From NCBI GenBank assembly GCA_964596985.1, contig CAZQWG010000007.1:49666-113665 (forward strand): a stretch of DNA of 64,000 nucleotides, written 5' to 3'. Shown here in pieces: positions 18,092-26,490 of this stretch; position 1 is the stretch's first letter; every line of letters starts with the position of its first letter. The position numbers were made by a program, and so were the translations under genes. The stretch is from GCA-020345945 sp964596985. Its GTDB lineage: Archaea > Thermoproteota > Bathyarchaeia > RBG-16-48-13 > GCA-020345945. Below the pieces are notes generated by a model. The model was not told where the DNA came from, made no database searches, and saw only the letters and a list, made by a program, of their open reading frames with translations.

Positions 18092-18519
18092 AATGGGTTA
18101 CGCGCCACAACCCGCATGTGGATAGGTGTGCATCTATCTGGCTCATTAAGACCTTCATAGATAGGGACGCTATCTTCGAGTTCATATCAGAAAAGGAGCT
18201 TATTCCTAAAGGTGCAATACCATTCACTCTACCCGGTGCAGAGATTAGACCAAGAAACGGACGAACCACTTTCGACGCCCTGATTGAGAAGTATGCAATC
18301 AAGGATCCTACCGTCACTCAGATCCAAGGGATTATCAGGGATGCTGAGCAGGCCGAGGAGACAGGTGTGTACCGACTCCCCGAGTCTGCCGGCGTCTTTG
18401 CTATCCTAAGGGGTTTGGATCGGATCTCGAAAAGCGACTGGGAGATAGCCAGCAGAGCTGTTATCTTGATGGACAGTCTCTACGCTGAGCTTGATCACCG
18501 TGCGGGTTCGGCGGTGTAA
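18088..18519 (+). CDS. ChrB-type chromate-resistance domain protein 2
   Basis: A 143-residue paralogue of the preceding protein, coupled by an ATGA overlap. It keeps WVTRHNPHVDRCASIWLIKTF, with CASIW in place of CPWLI, and a matching IPFTLPGAE segment, and ends MDSLYAELDHR. The tandem arrangement suggests a heterodimer or a duplicated sensor. The MFS gene downstream probably belongs to the same operon and may be the exporter. Chromate is the family expectation, but related oxyanions are possible. Confidence 0.82.
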   Translation: MKWVTRHNPHVDRCASIWLIKTFIDRDAIFEFISEKELIPKGAIPFTLPGAEIRPRNGRTTFDALIEKYAIKDPTVTQIQGIIRDAEQAEETGVYRLPESAGVFAILRGLDRISKSDWEIASRAVILMDSLYAELDHRAGSAV

Positions 18520-18567
18520 GAACGGAGCCTTCCCATCTTGCCATCAAAGAGTAGGTAAGAATCCAAG

Positions 18568-19806
18568 ATGCCTAAGTCTCGTGATGGAGTGGAAGCCTAT
18601 TTGGGGAAGAGGGATCTATTCTCAAGCAAGAACCTGGCATTCCTAGGTCTTTGCATTATCGGGGCTTTTGCAATCCTTAGTTCAACGATGTCAAAGAACC
18701 CTGTCCTTCCTCTTTTTGCAAGGGGACTTGGCGCTGAAGGGGTAGAGTTGGGACTCATAGCTGCCGCATCGACAATTCCTGGGATCTTAGTGAGTCTCCC
18801 GGCTGGGACGCTCTCCGATATCTATGGCAGAAGGAGAATCATCTTGTTCTCCCTTCTTCTCTTCGCTACGGCACCTTGGTTCTACCTTGTTGTCGAGACT
18901 CCTTGGCAGCTTGCCTTGGTGAGGTTCTACCATGGTTTTGCCACTGCTATCTTCGGGCCGGTCTCAAACGCCGCGATCGCTGAACTCTTTCCCCAACGTA
19001 GAGCAGAGAGAATCTCAACCTTCTCTTCTGCGACCATTATAGGGCGTAGCATCGCACCTTTCTTAGGTGGATGGATACTGTTCAATACCGGTTCTGACTT
19101 CAAGAGTGTCTATTTGGCTGTCGCCGCGAGTAGTGCAACTGCACTCGCGTTGGGACTCCTCATTATGCGGAAGACCCCATCGGAGAGGAGTAGAGGAGAA
19201 GATCGTAGCCTAAGTGATGGAAAAGATCTCAAGCTACTGAAAGAGGGGTGGAGGAGAGTACTCGGTGAAAGAAGGGTGCTGGTTGCAGGACTTGCTGAGG
19301 CAGTTCAGTACCTTACATACGGGGCATTTGAGTTTTTCTTCGTTTTGTATGCCAGCTCTAAGGGGATCAACGAATTCCTCATAGGGATTATCGTAGGTAT
19401 AGGACTTGTCTCTGTGACTGTGACCAAGCCGATTTTTGGCTGGTTGTCCGATAGATTAGGGAGAAGACCGATGATACTTGGAGGGTTCATTCTGGGGGGC
19501 GGGGCTTTAGTTGCGGTACCCGTGATGAGAGAGTTTCTCGGTTTGGCGGCGGTATCGTTCTTCTATGGGTTCGGTTTCTCAGCAGTAACCTCCTCGACAC
19601 CAGCGTTTGTCTCCGATATTACAGATAGGAGAGACTACGGTTCCGCTATGGGGGCACTAAGCATGATAATGGATATTGGACAGACATTTGGACCTGTCCT
19701 GACAGGTTTCATCCTAGCAGCATCCAACTTCACCGTAGCTTTCGACACTCTTGCTCTTCTCCTACTGTTATTCGCATTCCTATTCTATTTCACTACACGA
19801 AGTTAA
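18568..19806 (+). CDS. MFS transporter, likely partner of ChrB-like proteins
   Basis: A 412-residue 12-segment MFS permease. The motif after segment 2 is LPAGTLSDIYGRRRIIL and its second-half copy is FGWLSDRLGRRPMIL, the drug:proton antiporter pattern. It lies 48 bases downstream of the second ChrB-like gene on the same strand. In bacteria ChrB-domain proteins are often followed by ChrA or an MFS permease, so oxyanion or drug efflux is the most reasonable guess. It is not closely similar to the MFS at 2016-3281. Confidence 0.85.
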   Translation: MPKSRDGVEAYLGKRDLFSSKNLAFLGLCIIGAFAILSSTMSKNPVLPLFARGLGAEGVELGLIAAASTIPGILVSLPAGTLSDIYGRRRIILFSLLLFATAPWFYLVVETPWQLALVRFYHGFATAIFGPVSNAAIAELFPQRRAERISTFSSATIIGRSIAPFLGGWILFNTGSDFKSVYLAVAASSATALALGLLIMRKTPSERSRGEDRSLSDGKDLKLLKEGWRRVLGERRVLVAGLAEAVQYLTYGAFEFFFVLYASSKGINEFLIGIIVGIGLVSVTVTKPIFGWLSDRLGRRPMILGGFILGGGALVAVPVMREFLGLAAVSFFYGFGFSAVTSSTPAFVSDITDRRDYGSAMGALSMIMDIGQTFGPVLTGFILAASNFTVAFDTLALLLLLFAFLFYFTTRS

Positions 19807-19938
19807 GACATGAATTCTCAAGATCCTCATTGGATAGCATTTCTCGTCTCGGATTTGAATCCACCAGACCACAGGGATTTCATAGTCTACTGATGGACAC
19901 AGAGGTCTCTGCTGTCAGCCTTCGTATGTAAAATTGTA

Positions 19939-20049
19939 GAGAAAATAACGCTAAAATGGTCTTTTTTTCCAGAAAGAAGCCTGAAATGAATCGCTAGTGG
20001 TGCGGCCGCCGAGATTCGAACCCCAGAAACACCCCCAGTGAGACCACCC
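19939..20049 (-). repeat. Repeat copy E
   Basis: From GAGAAAATAACGCTAAAATG through GGTGCGGCCGCCGAGATTCG to CCCCCAGTGAGACCACC. The left terminal 30 bases are missing or replaced. The central part, more than 80 bases, is identical by eye to the same region beside the tRNA at 22605-22687, including the GCCGAGATTCG variant, so it is a recent copy. Confidence 0.8.
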
Positions 20050-20178
20050 AAAAAAACAAAATGAAGGGTATCGCTCTTCAACTTGACCAGAAGTGTGTAT
20101 AAGAATGATGGAGAAGAGAATGTTAACTTTACATTAAGCAGATGATGAAGGACCTTCTAATATTTTATCTGAGGAAAA

Positions 20179-20592
20179 TCAAAGATGCTTTAATGATTTC
20201 AGCATCTCATTCACTGTCACTATTCTTACCCCCTTGAATTCCCCTAATGAGAGTAGGTGTTTATCCCCCGATACTATGTAATCGGCTCTACAGTCATAGG
20301 CAGTTCTCAATATGACGTCATCATCGGGGTCTTCCTTAACAACTTTGAACCTAGACTTTACTCTGACTATCTTAGCAACGCTTCCGATAGCTTTTATGAA
20401 CGCAATTACGTCGTTCTCGTCAACGTACCTTCTTATCCTCGGATCGTTGGCGACTTCGAGTAATTCTTCTAAGATGCTTCTGGAGAGAACCAGCTGAACT
20501 CCTCCTTCAACTATCTCGGAGAGGAGTTCTCTCGGTTTTCCGGGCTTAATCAGAGCGGAGGCTAAGACGTTGGTGTCGAGCACAACCTTCAT
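20179..20592 (-). CDS. vapC: PIN-domain toxin of a VapBC-type pair
   Basis: A 137-residue PIN-domain endoribonuclease. The acidic residues expected for metal binding are visible in VLDTNVLASALI, EELLEVANDP and SGDKHLLSL, plus EDPDDDVI. Such toxins cleave RNA and are held off by a cognate antitoxin. It follows the AbrB-type antitoxin gene by ten bases in one operon. It matches the putative-toxin PIN group (COG1569 type) in length and motif order. The pair sits between repeat copies E and G. Confidence 0.88.
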   Translation of the reverse strand: MKVVLDTNVLASALIKPGKPRELLSEIVEGGVQLVLSRSILEELLEVANDPRIRRYVDENDVIAFIKAIGSVAKIVRVKSRFKVVKEDPDDDVILRTAYDCRADYIVSGDKHLLSLGEFKGVRIVTVNEMLKSLKHL

Positions 20593-20602
20593 CCTACGAC
20601 CT

Positions 20603-20893
20603 TCACGCGGAAGCTCGTTTCTTCCTTCTGTAGTCTTGGACTATCTCGTTTACCTCTTCGTCCGTCAGCTCACCGTACTTGACAGCCTTGGCATCAACTC
20701 GTCTATAAATCTCCTCCAGCTCCTTCGCCACATCAGGTATCTCCAGCTTCTTCATGACAACCGCATCTTGATAGCCGTATACGAGGAGCTTTGTCTTAGG
20801 ACCTATGCCCAGCTTCTCCCTTATGGCTTGAGGTATCACCACCTGGCCCTTACCGCTAACTACAGTGATGTCGGGTTTTTCATATCGAACCAT
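20603..20893 (-). CDS. vapB: AbrB/SpoVT-type antitoxin
   Basis: A 96-residue protein. The N-terminal swapped-hairpin domain is clear (ITVVSGKGQVVIPQAIREKL), and a C-terminal helical tail ends with EEVNEIVQDYRRKKR, which would bind the toxin. I chose ATG 20893, with GGTGGG upstream; the longer frame has an unlikely N-terminus. It is the first gene of the toxin-antitoxin operon and probably autoregulates it. Confidence 0.88.
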   Translation of the reverse strand: MVRYEKPDITVVSGKGQVVIPQAIREKLGIGPKTKLLVYGYQDAVVMKKLEIPDVAKELEEIYRRVDAKAVKYGELTDEEVNEIVQDYRRKKRASA

Positions 20894-21051
20894 AATCCCA
20901 CCATAATATATTCTTACTTTCTTACAATAAATACTTGACGCCATTTCCAGTCATACTCAAACCTTCTGAGAACAGAATTTACTCAAGCTATTCAATCCTT
21001 AGCACGCGTGTTCAGGTCTCAGCACTTGTTTATCAACTGCAGACCCAACAA

Positions 21052-21126
21052 ACCCGAAATGAGGCGTTTCATGTGGTGCGGCCGCCGGGATTCGAACCCC
21101 AGTAACACCTCCAGTGAGACCCCCCA
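21052..21126 (-). repeat. Repeat copy G (right part)
   Basis: Contains CCGAAATGAGGCG, GGTGCGGCCGCCGGGATTCG and CCTCCAGTGAGACCCCCC. The left body is absent. The VapBC pair lies to its left and the fibronectin-like membrane protein to its right. Confidence 0.75.
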
Positions 21127-21385
21127 AACCCACGGAATAGGTAGTAAGCAAGCGGATTCATAACAGAGTCACGCTCCTAGTTGTAGGGTTGGGAAGGGGA
21201 TCATGACGCGAAAATGCCAGTAAATCGTGCTCTGGCGATTGAGCAAGTACTTTTCTGACTTTCAGTCTACTCGTGTCGGTATGAAGCTGAATTCGATCCA
21301 TAGTTGGGAATAGGCGTTTGTCGAGGGTGACATACTCGTACATGTGTTGAATTTGATCTTGGCGTGTGTTCTGCTGGTCTGTCTA

Positions 21386-22462
21386 CTACGAAGGAGGATA
21401 CGGGTTATAGACGGTTTGGCTGACGGTATAATATTGCGTATGACCTGTACTTGTCGTATGGCTTAGTACGGCCTCTACGACATAGCCTGCTGTGTCCCCA
21501 CTTGTACTATACGTGGAAGTTTGGCTGACGGGAAAGACTCCTCCCGTTGTGCCTGGAGGGAGGCGTTGACCTACCGGGATCTTCGTGGGGATGGTGCTTG
21601 TGCCATCGTACTGTAATACGAAAACGTCGTATCCTTGAAGTCGATACACGCTAGGATCGAATTGTGGTTGCTGCCAAGTTAGAGTCACTTGACCTAGAGC
21701 CCAGGCTGCCTGCAGGTCTAGCGTGGAAGGAGGAGGGTGACCAACGGTTATTCCGACTGGCGGGCTCGCCGGCGGTGGCGGAACACCTATTGTACTTGGG
21801 GGGATTGCGTGAACCGCGGAGGGGGGAGCAGGCTGTGAGACCTGGTAACTACCTGTTGTTGAAGGGGCTCCTTGAGGCGTGGGAGACGGAGCAGGCTTTT
21901 CAGCAGTGAAACTCTCCTCTTCCTTCCCCGACTTTCTACTCCGCATACTCCCGATACCCACCGCTGCTGCCGCTATCGATAATCCGCCGACTATTATCGC
22001 CAATGTACCAAGATCAGATGACCCGAAGATGTCGCCAAAAACACTGAATATCCCTGGACTCGAAACTCTCGTTACGGTCCATCTCCCTCCAGGGTTAGGA
22101 TGCCCACTATACCCGCATCGATAGTAGCCTTCTCCAGTTCCACTGGAACTAATTGTGCCAGTAAAGACGGTTCTATGTCCTCCATACGGACAGGGTCCTG
22201 TAAACCGTGTATTCCCATTGGAGTCTACCCATCCACTCAACCCAGACGGATTACTCGATATTTGACCATTCTTCACGATAAAACCAGAAGAGACTCTAAC
22301 GGTTCTCCATTCGCGAGCTGGACTGTAATACCAATTGTAGGCGTAGTCGTAGGTGCCATCGTACGTAGCAGCACGCACGACGGGGATAGATGTAAAGGAT
22401 GCAATACAGATACTGAGCAATATCACCAGTAAGACGCGTGCTCTTGGCAAATCGACAGCCAT
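21386..22462 (-). CDS. Secreted/membrane protein with Pro-rich linker and Fn3-like C-terminal domain
   Basis: A 358-residue protein. An N-terminal signal peptide (LLVILLSICIASFT) is followed by an extracellular domain with YDGTYDYAYNWYYSP and paired cysteines (PCPYGGH; YYRCGYSGHPNPGG). A membrane segment near residues 155-175 is followed by a proline/serine-rich linker and a C-terminal domain with VTLTWQQPQFDPSVYRLQGY, like a fibronectin type III fold. Function unknown; the layout suggests surface sensing or scaffolding. It occupies the segment between repeat copy G and the tRNA, alone. Confidence 0.7.
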   Translation of the reverse strand: MAVDLPRARVLLVILLSICIASFTSIPVVRAATYDGTYDYAYNWYYSPAREWRTVRVSSGFIVKNGQISSNPSGLSGWVDSNGNTRFTGPCPYGGHRTVFTGTISSSGTGEGYYRCGYSGHPNPGGRWTVTRVSSPGIFSVFGDIFGSSDLGTLAIIVGGLSIAAAAVGIGSMRSRKSGKEEESFTAEKPAPSPTPQGAPSTTGSYQVSQPAPPSAVHAIPPSTIGVPPPPASPPVGITVGHPPPSTLDLQAAWALGQVTLTWQQPQFDPSVYRLQGYDVFVLQYDGTSTIPTKIPVGQRLPPGTTGGVFPVSQTSTYSTSGDTAGYVVEAVLSHTTSTGHTQYYTVSQTVYNPYPPS

Positions 22463-22570
22463 CTCTATCTCCCCGACAGCGATATTTGATTCTCGAATTC
22501 TTAAATTCTTCTTCTGTGCTTGAAGGAGGATTTACAAGCGCCTATGTACGGACTTCCATAGACCAATCTA

Positions 22571-22663
22571 TGGGGGGTCTAATTGGAACCCGAAAAAACA
22601 GTACAAGAAAATAACGCTAAAATGGTCTTTTTTTCCAGAAAGAAGCCTGAAATGAATCGCTAG
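22571..22663 (-). repeat. Repeat copy F body, directly downstream of the tRNA gene
   Basis: GGGGGGTCTAATTGGAACCC, then ACAGTACAAGAAAATAACGC and a CCTGAAATGAATCGCTAG end, running into the CCA end of the tRNA. It is the same sequence that accompanies the tRNA-like fragment in copies C, D and E, so the repeat body is the tRNA gene's 3' flank or has been acquired by it. Confidence 0.8.
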
Positions 22664-22770
22664 TGGTGCGGCCGCCGAGATTCGAACCCGGGTTAGAAGC
22701 TTGGGGGGCCTACTGGGAACCTCTTCCAGGGGGTTCCTTTCCGTCCTAGACCAGGCTAGACCACGGCCGC
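22664..22770 (-). tRNA. tRNA, probably Gly type, with an intron-like insertion; anticodon unresolved
   Basis: On the minus strand the gene starts GCGGCCGTGGTCTAGCCTGG and ends CGGCGGCCGCACCA, so the seven-pair acceptor stem is perfect and CCA appears to be encoded. The D arm (GTCT with GGAC) and the T arm (CCGGG-TTCGAAT-CTCGG) form. Between them lie about 50 bases rather than the usual 22. Within these GGAACC and GGTTCC form a six-pair hairpin, as in an archaeal tRNA intron. I could not fit a fully paired anticodon stem, and a CCC anticodon is only a guess. It may be a decayed copy. RtcB and archease for splicing lie 2 kb away. Confidence 0.55.
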
Positions 22771-22896
22771 TGGTAGCAACATATCGATAGGCATAGAAAA
22801 GTTTTGCATGGAAATCTATGCCAAACCGAAATGCTACGCGTACGAAAAAAGCTTTGAAAGAGAAAAGAGAACAACATCGAATCAGGGATAACGGTA

Positions 22897-23544
22897 ATGG
22901 TTTATCTGAGATGGTTAGGGCATGAGTGCTTTGAGATCAGAGAGGAAGGGGTTGTTATAACTGATCCCCACGATGGAGAGGGGATAGGACTTCCAAGACC
23001 AGATGTAAAAGCCGACATAGTGACTGTATCTCATGGGCATTTTGACCACGCCAATGGGGTCGATATTGTTTCTAAGCCGGATACAGTTGTGATTAAATCG
23101 CCTGAAGAACGGTCAGTGAAAGGGATTACAGTCAAAGGTATCGCGACGTTCCATGATAATGTGCGAGGAGGAATGAGAGGTAATAATGTCGTTTTCACGA
23201 TCCAGATAGACGGGCTTACATTCTGTCATCTCGGAGATCTAGGTCATACTCTTTCAGAGGAACAGTTGAAAGAGATTGGGAGGGTTGATGTGCTTCTTAT
23301 TCCTGTAGGAGGAAACTATACGATAGATGCAACTGAGGCAGCACAGATCGTAGAGAGTATGAGACCGAGAATAGCGATTCCAATGCATTACAAGACCAAG
23401 GGACTCACAGTCAACATAGCTGACGCAGAGGCATTTCTGAAAGGCAGGGAGAACGTAAAGAGGTTCTCTGAAAGCCAAGTTAAAATCGAAAAAGATGGGT
23501 TGCCAGAACAAACTGAGACCTGGGTCCTTTCGCCTCCTAAGTAG
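22897..23544 (+). CDS. Metallo-beta-lactamase fold hydrolase
   Basis: A 215-residue protein of the small MBL-fold group often called UPF0173-like. The zinc motif is VSHGHFDHANG, a later ligand pair is in FCHLGDLGH, and an IPMHYKTKG segment supplies the last histidine. These enzymes hydrolyse unknown phosphodiester or ester substrates. The gene is isolated, about 125 bases right of the tRNA gene on the opposite strand. Confidence 0.88.
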   Translation: MVYLRWLGHECFEIREEGVVITDPHDGEGIGLPRPDVKADIVTVSHGHFDHANGVDIVSKPDTVVIKSPEERSVKGITVKGIATFHDNVRGGMRGNNVVFTIQIDGLTFCHLGDLGHTLSEEQLKEIGRVDVLLIPVGGNYTIDATEAAQIVESMRPRIAIPMHYKTKGLTVNIADAEAFLKGRENVKRFSESQVKIEKDGLPEQTETWVLSPPK

Positions 23545-23634
23545 CCCAACGACAGACAATCCAGAACAATGTATTCTAGAATGAGACCCACGGATTAAAC
23601 CTGACAGTGAGGACGCGAGAGAGTACTCTCGGTC

Positions 23635-24129
23635 CTAGCTGTATAATGCGAGAACCGAGAGGTACTGTATCCAGGCAGTAAAGAAACCGCAGTCGTAGTC
23701 GGAGGCGAAGGGTTTCTCTATTCTTTCCGTGAATTCTTTTCGAACCAAACGCAGTCCTTTCCCATCGTGTTCTTGAACCTTCATTAGGAATGGGAGATGA
23801 GTCCCGTTATTACCAAGAGAATTGATCATTCCCGTTAAGGCACTAAAATACCCTCTAGACCATTCCGACTTCTTTCGTATACTGTTGAACTCGGAAATAA
23901 TCTTCTTTGCGTTCACTTTAGAGTTATTCGAGATATGATTGAAGAATTCGCTGGTCTTCTCAGGAGTCAGAGGGAAGTTCTGCTTCGCTTTTGCACTCCT
24001 TCGGATCTTTCGGAGGCCACGAGGTTTTTTTAAGGGCATAGGCGGTTCTCCAGTATGCTGCACCGCATCTGACGAAGCCACTCCTTCGCGGAACATCACC
24101 AAGCCAGCGGCTGTCTCCTTTCTTGCCAT
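23635..24129 (-). CDS. Uncharacterised alpha-helical protein
   Basis: A 164-residue soluble protein. The first 45 residues are basic and poorly ordered, and the rest is alpha-helical with WSRGYFSALTGMINSLG and SDYDCGFFTAWIQYL segments that resemble each other, hinting at an internal repeat. I do not recognise a family. The basic N-terminus could bind nucleic acid. Divergent from the archease-RtcB operon, with a 285-base gap. Confidence 0.5.
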   Translation of the reverse strand: MARKETAAGLVMFREGVASSDAVQHTGEPPMPLKKPRGLRKIRRSAKAKQNFPLTPEKTSEFFNHISNNSKVNAKKIISEFNSIRKKSEWSRGYFSALTGMINSLGNNGTHLPFLMKVQEHDGKGLRLVRKEFTERIEKPFASDYDCGFFTAWIQYLSVLALYS

Positions 24130-24320
24130 AGGCTCACCAGATGCGCTTAGTTATCCCATTGCCTACAATCTATACGTTTTTTGGAACAGGATTTAAAAAT
24201 GGACTAGAATCAAGCATAATATTTAACAAAAACGTGAAAGAGATATAGGATCCTGATAGAAAGAACTGTCTCTGAGACTATAGCCTAAGACCCAAGAGAG
24301 CATCAACAAGGTAAAACTAG

Positions 24321-24330
24321 TTATATAATA
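24321..24330 (+). promoter_or_regulatory. TATA box for the archease-RtcB operon
   Basis: TTATATAATA lies about 85 bases upstream of the archease ATG. It is the only good archaeal TATA element in the divergent gap; transcription would start near 24350. Confidence 0.5.
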
Positions 24331-24414
24331 ACGAGCTCTGTCCCACATTTACCCCTTCAAAGAATATGAGTTAAATCTTAATTCGAAGATAAGAAGGGAT
24401 GGTTGAAATAGCGG

Positions 24415-24846
24415 ATGAAAGAACCCTTCAGGTTCCTCGAACATACCAGCGACGCCTTCATAGAGGCATATGGACGAGACCTTGAGGAGGCTTTCGAAAA
24501 CGCAGCACTTGCCATGTTCGAGGTCATGACCGACACCAAGACGATAAACCCTAGAATAGAAGAGCAAGCCGAAACCCAGGCCGAAGACGAATACGCCCTC
24601 CTCTACGAGTGGCTTCAACTACTCCTAGTCAAACTGGAGGTAGAGGACAAACTCTACTCGAAATTCAGCATAAAGAGCATAGAGAAGACCCTGCAAGGAT
24701 ACGAACTCAAAGCGGTTATTACAGGAGAGACCTATGATTCGAGGAGACACTCGACAAAGACCGCGGTCAAGGGAATCACATACCACGATATGAAGATAAT
24801 CCAGAGAGAGAACTCGGTCATCGTGAGAGTCTTACTCGACATATAG
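24415..24846 (+). CDS. Archease
   Basis: A 143-residue archease. FRFLEHTSDAFIEAYG carries the conserved metal-binding residues (His 10, Asp 13), and KGITYHDMKI plus the final Asp complete the site. Archease activates the RNA ligase RtcB, speeding guanylylation and allowing several turnovers. It lies 70 bases upstream of the rtcB gene in the same direction, as is common. Length matches the family. Confidence 0.95.
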   Translation: MKEPFRFLEHTSDAFIEAYGRDLEEAFENAALAMFEVMTDTKTINPRIEEQAETQAEDEYALLYEWLQLLLVKLEVEDKLYSKFSIKSIEKTLQGYELKAVITGETYDSRRHSTKTAVKGITYHDMKIIQRENSVIVRVLLDI

Positions 24847-24916
24847 AACAGAGAACAGTCGAATACCTCCAGGAGAGAATATAAGAAACTACCCAGAAAT
24901 TATAGGAGAAAACAAT

Positions 24917-26380
24917 ATGTCTCCGAAAATACGTGAAGTTCCTCTAGAAAAAGTCAACACGAACATATGGACAATACCCCAGACCTACAAGACAGAAATG
25001 AGGGTCCCCTGCCTTATTTTTGCAAACGAACAGCTATTGCAGAAGATGAGAACCGACAGGACCCTAGAGCAATGCGTCAACGTCTCCACTTTGCCCGGAA
25101 TCCAGAGACACGCCATAACTCTCCCAGACGGTCATCAAGGCTACGGATTCCCGATAGGAGGTGTAGCCGCTTTCCACCAAGAAGAAGGGATCATCAGTCC
25201 AGGGGGTGTCGGCTACGATATCAACTGTGGTGTGCGCTTACTCCGAACCAACATTACCGTCCAAGACATCAAAGACAAAATCAGCAAACTCATCGAAAAC
25301 CTATTCAAGCTTACACCCTCTGGGCTGGGTTCTCGCGGAGAATTGAGGCTATCGCCAAACGAGCTTGACAAAGTACTTGAAAATGGTGTTTCCTGGGCCA
25401 TCGGGAGAGGATACGGATGGTCTGAAGACGCAGAACACTGCGAAGAGAGGGGATGCATGCCAGAGGCAAATCCCCGAAAAGTCAGCCAAACCGCCAAGAA
25501 GAGAGGAGCCAGGCAACTTGGAACACTAGGCTCGGGAAACCACTTCCTCGAAATCCAGGCCGTCGACGAAATCCACGACCCCAAGGCATCCAAAGTCCTA
25601 GGGATCACCCAGCGCGGACAGATAATGGTTTCAATCCACACCGGCTCCCGAGGATACGGACACCAGGTCTGCGGAGACTACCTGAGAATAATGGAGCGGG
25701 TCGGTCACCGACATAACATCGTTCTACCCGACCGAGAACTCGCCTGTGCTCCCCTAACGCAGCCAGAAGCCGAAGACTACTATCAAGCCATGAGTACTGC
25801 CTGCAACTTTGCATGGACCAATCGACAGATCATCACCCACCAAGTACGTCAAGGCTTCGAACAAAACTTGAAGACCACCCCCGAAGACTTGGACATGCAC
25901 TTGGTCTACGACGTAGCCCACAATATCGCCAAGAAGGAGGAACACACGATCGAGGGAAAACGTGTACCAGTAGTGATACACAGAAAAGGTGCAACACGAG
26001 CCTTTCCTCCCGGCCATCCGAAGATCCCAATAGATTACAGGGATATCGGGCAACCTGTCTTAATCCCCGGGTCCATGGGAACCAGTTCCTGGGTTCTCGT
26101 CGGCACAGCGAAAGGGATGGAGTTGAGCTTCGGATCTACTGCACACGGGGCAGGGCGGGTCCTATCCCGGCGAGAAGCCAAACGACGATATTTCGGGAGA
26201 GACGTCGTTAAACAGCTTGGGGAACAAGGTATTGTCGTTCGGGCGATGGATTCTAGAGTGGTCGCCGAAGAGGCACCGAAAGCCTACAAGGATGTGGACA
26301 CAGTAGTCGAAGTATCCCATCAGACAGGCATTGCCACCAAAGTCGCAAGACTAGTCCCACTGGGCGTGGTAAAAGGGTAA
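24917..26380 (+). CDS. rtcB: tRNA-splicing ligase RtcB
   Basis: A 487-residue RtcB, full length and without intein. Seen motifs are DGHQGYGFPIG near residue 72, GYDINCGVRLL with Cys 104 (metal), LGTLGSGNHFLEIQ, and STAHGAGR with His 410, the residue that becomes guanylylated. It joins 2',3'-cyclic-phosphate and 5'-hydroxyl RNA ends after the splicing endonuclease cuts introns. With archease just upstream, and an intron-like tRNA gene 2 kb left, the operon is dedicated to tRNA splicing and RNA repair. Confidence 0.97.
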   Translation: MSPKIREVPLEKVNTNIWTIPQTYKTEMRVPCLIFANEQLLQKMRTDRTLEQCVNVSTLPGIQRHAITLPDGHQGYGFPIGGVAAFHQEEGIISPGGVGYDINCGVRLLRTNITVQDIKDKISKLIENLFKLTPSGLGSRGELRLSPNELDKVLENGVSWAIGRGYGWSEDAEHCEERGCMPEANPRKVSQTAKKRGARQLGTLGSGNHFLEIQAVDEIHDPKASKVLGITQRGQIMVSIHTGSRGYGHQVCGDYLRIMERVGHRHNIVLPDRELACAPLTQPEAEDYYQAMSTACNFAWTNRQIITHQVRQGFEQNLKTTPEDLDMHLVYDVAHNIAKKEEHTIEGKRVPVVIHRKGATRAFPPGHPKIPIDYRDIGQPVLIPGSMGTSSWVLVGTAKGMELSFGSTAHGAGRVLSRREAKRRYFGRDVVKQLGEQGIVVRAMDSRVVAEEAPKAYKDVDTVVEVSHQTGIATKVARLVPLGVVKG

Positions 26381-26490
26381 ACCCTCTTTGCCGAGGAAGA
26401 GTCATTCCGACCCTAGTTGTTACGAAAAGGATTTTTGAGAAGACCCATAAAAAAGAATTAGAGTACAAGCCACATTGGGAAGATAATGGT

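Noticed and set aside
19845..19880. tRNA-like TTGAATCCACCAGACCACAGG
   Set aside because: The T-loop-like piece is not supported by a paired T stem or any acceptor stem; also not shared by the other repeat copies.
20138..20215. ATGATGA ... CTGA pattern like a C/D box small RNA
   Set aside because: A second box pair is missing, terminal stem is weak, and part overlaps the end of vapC.
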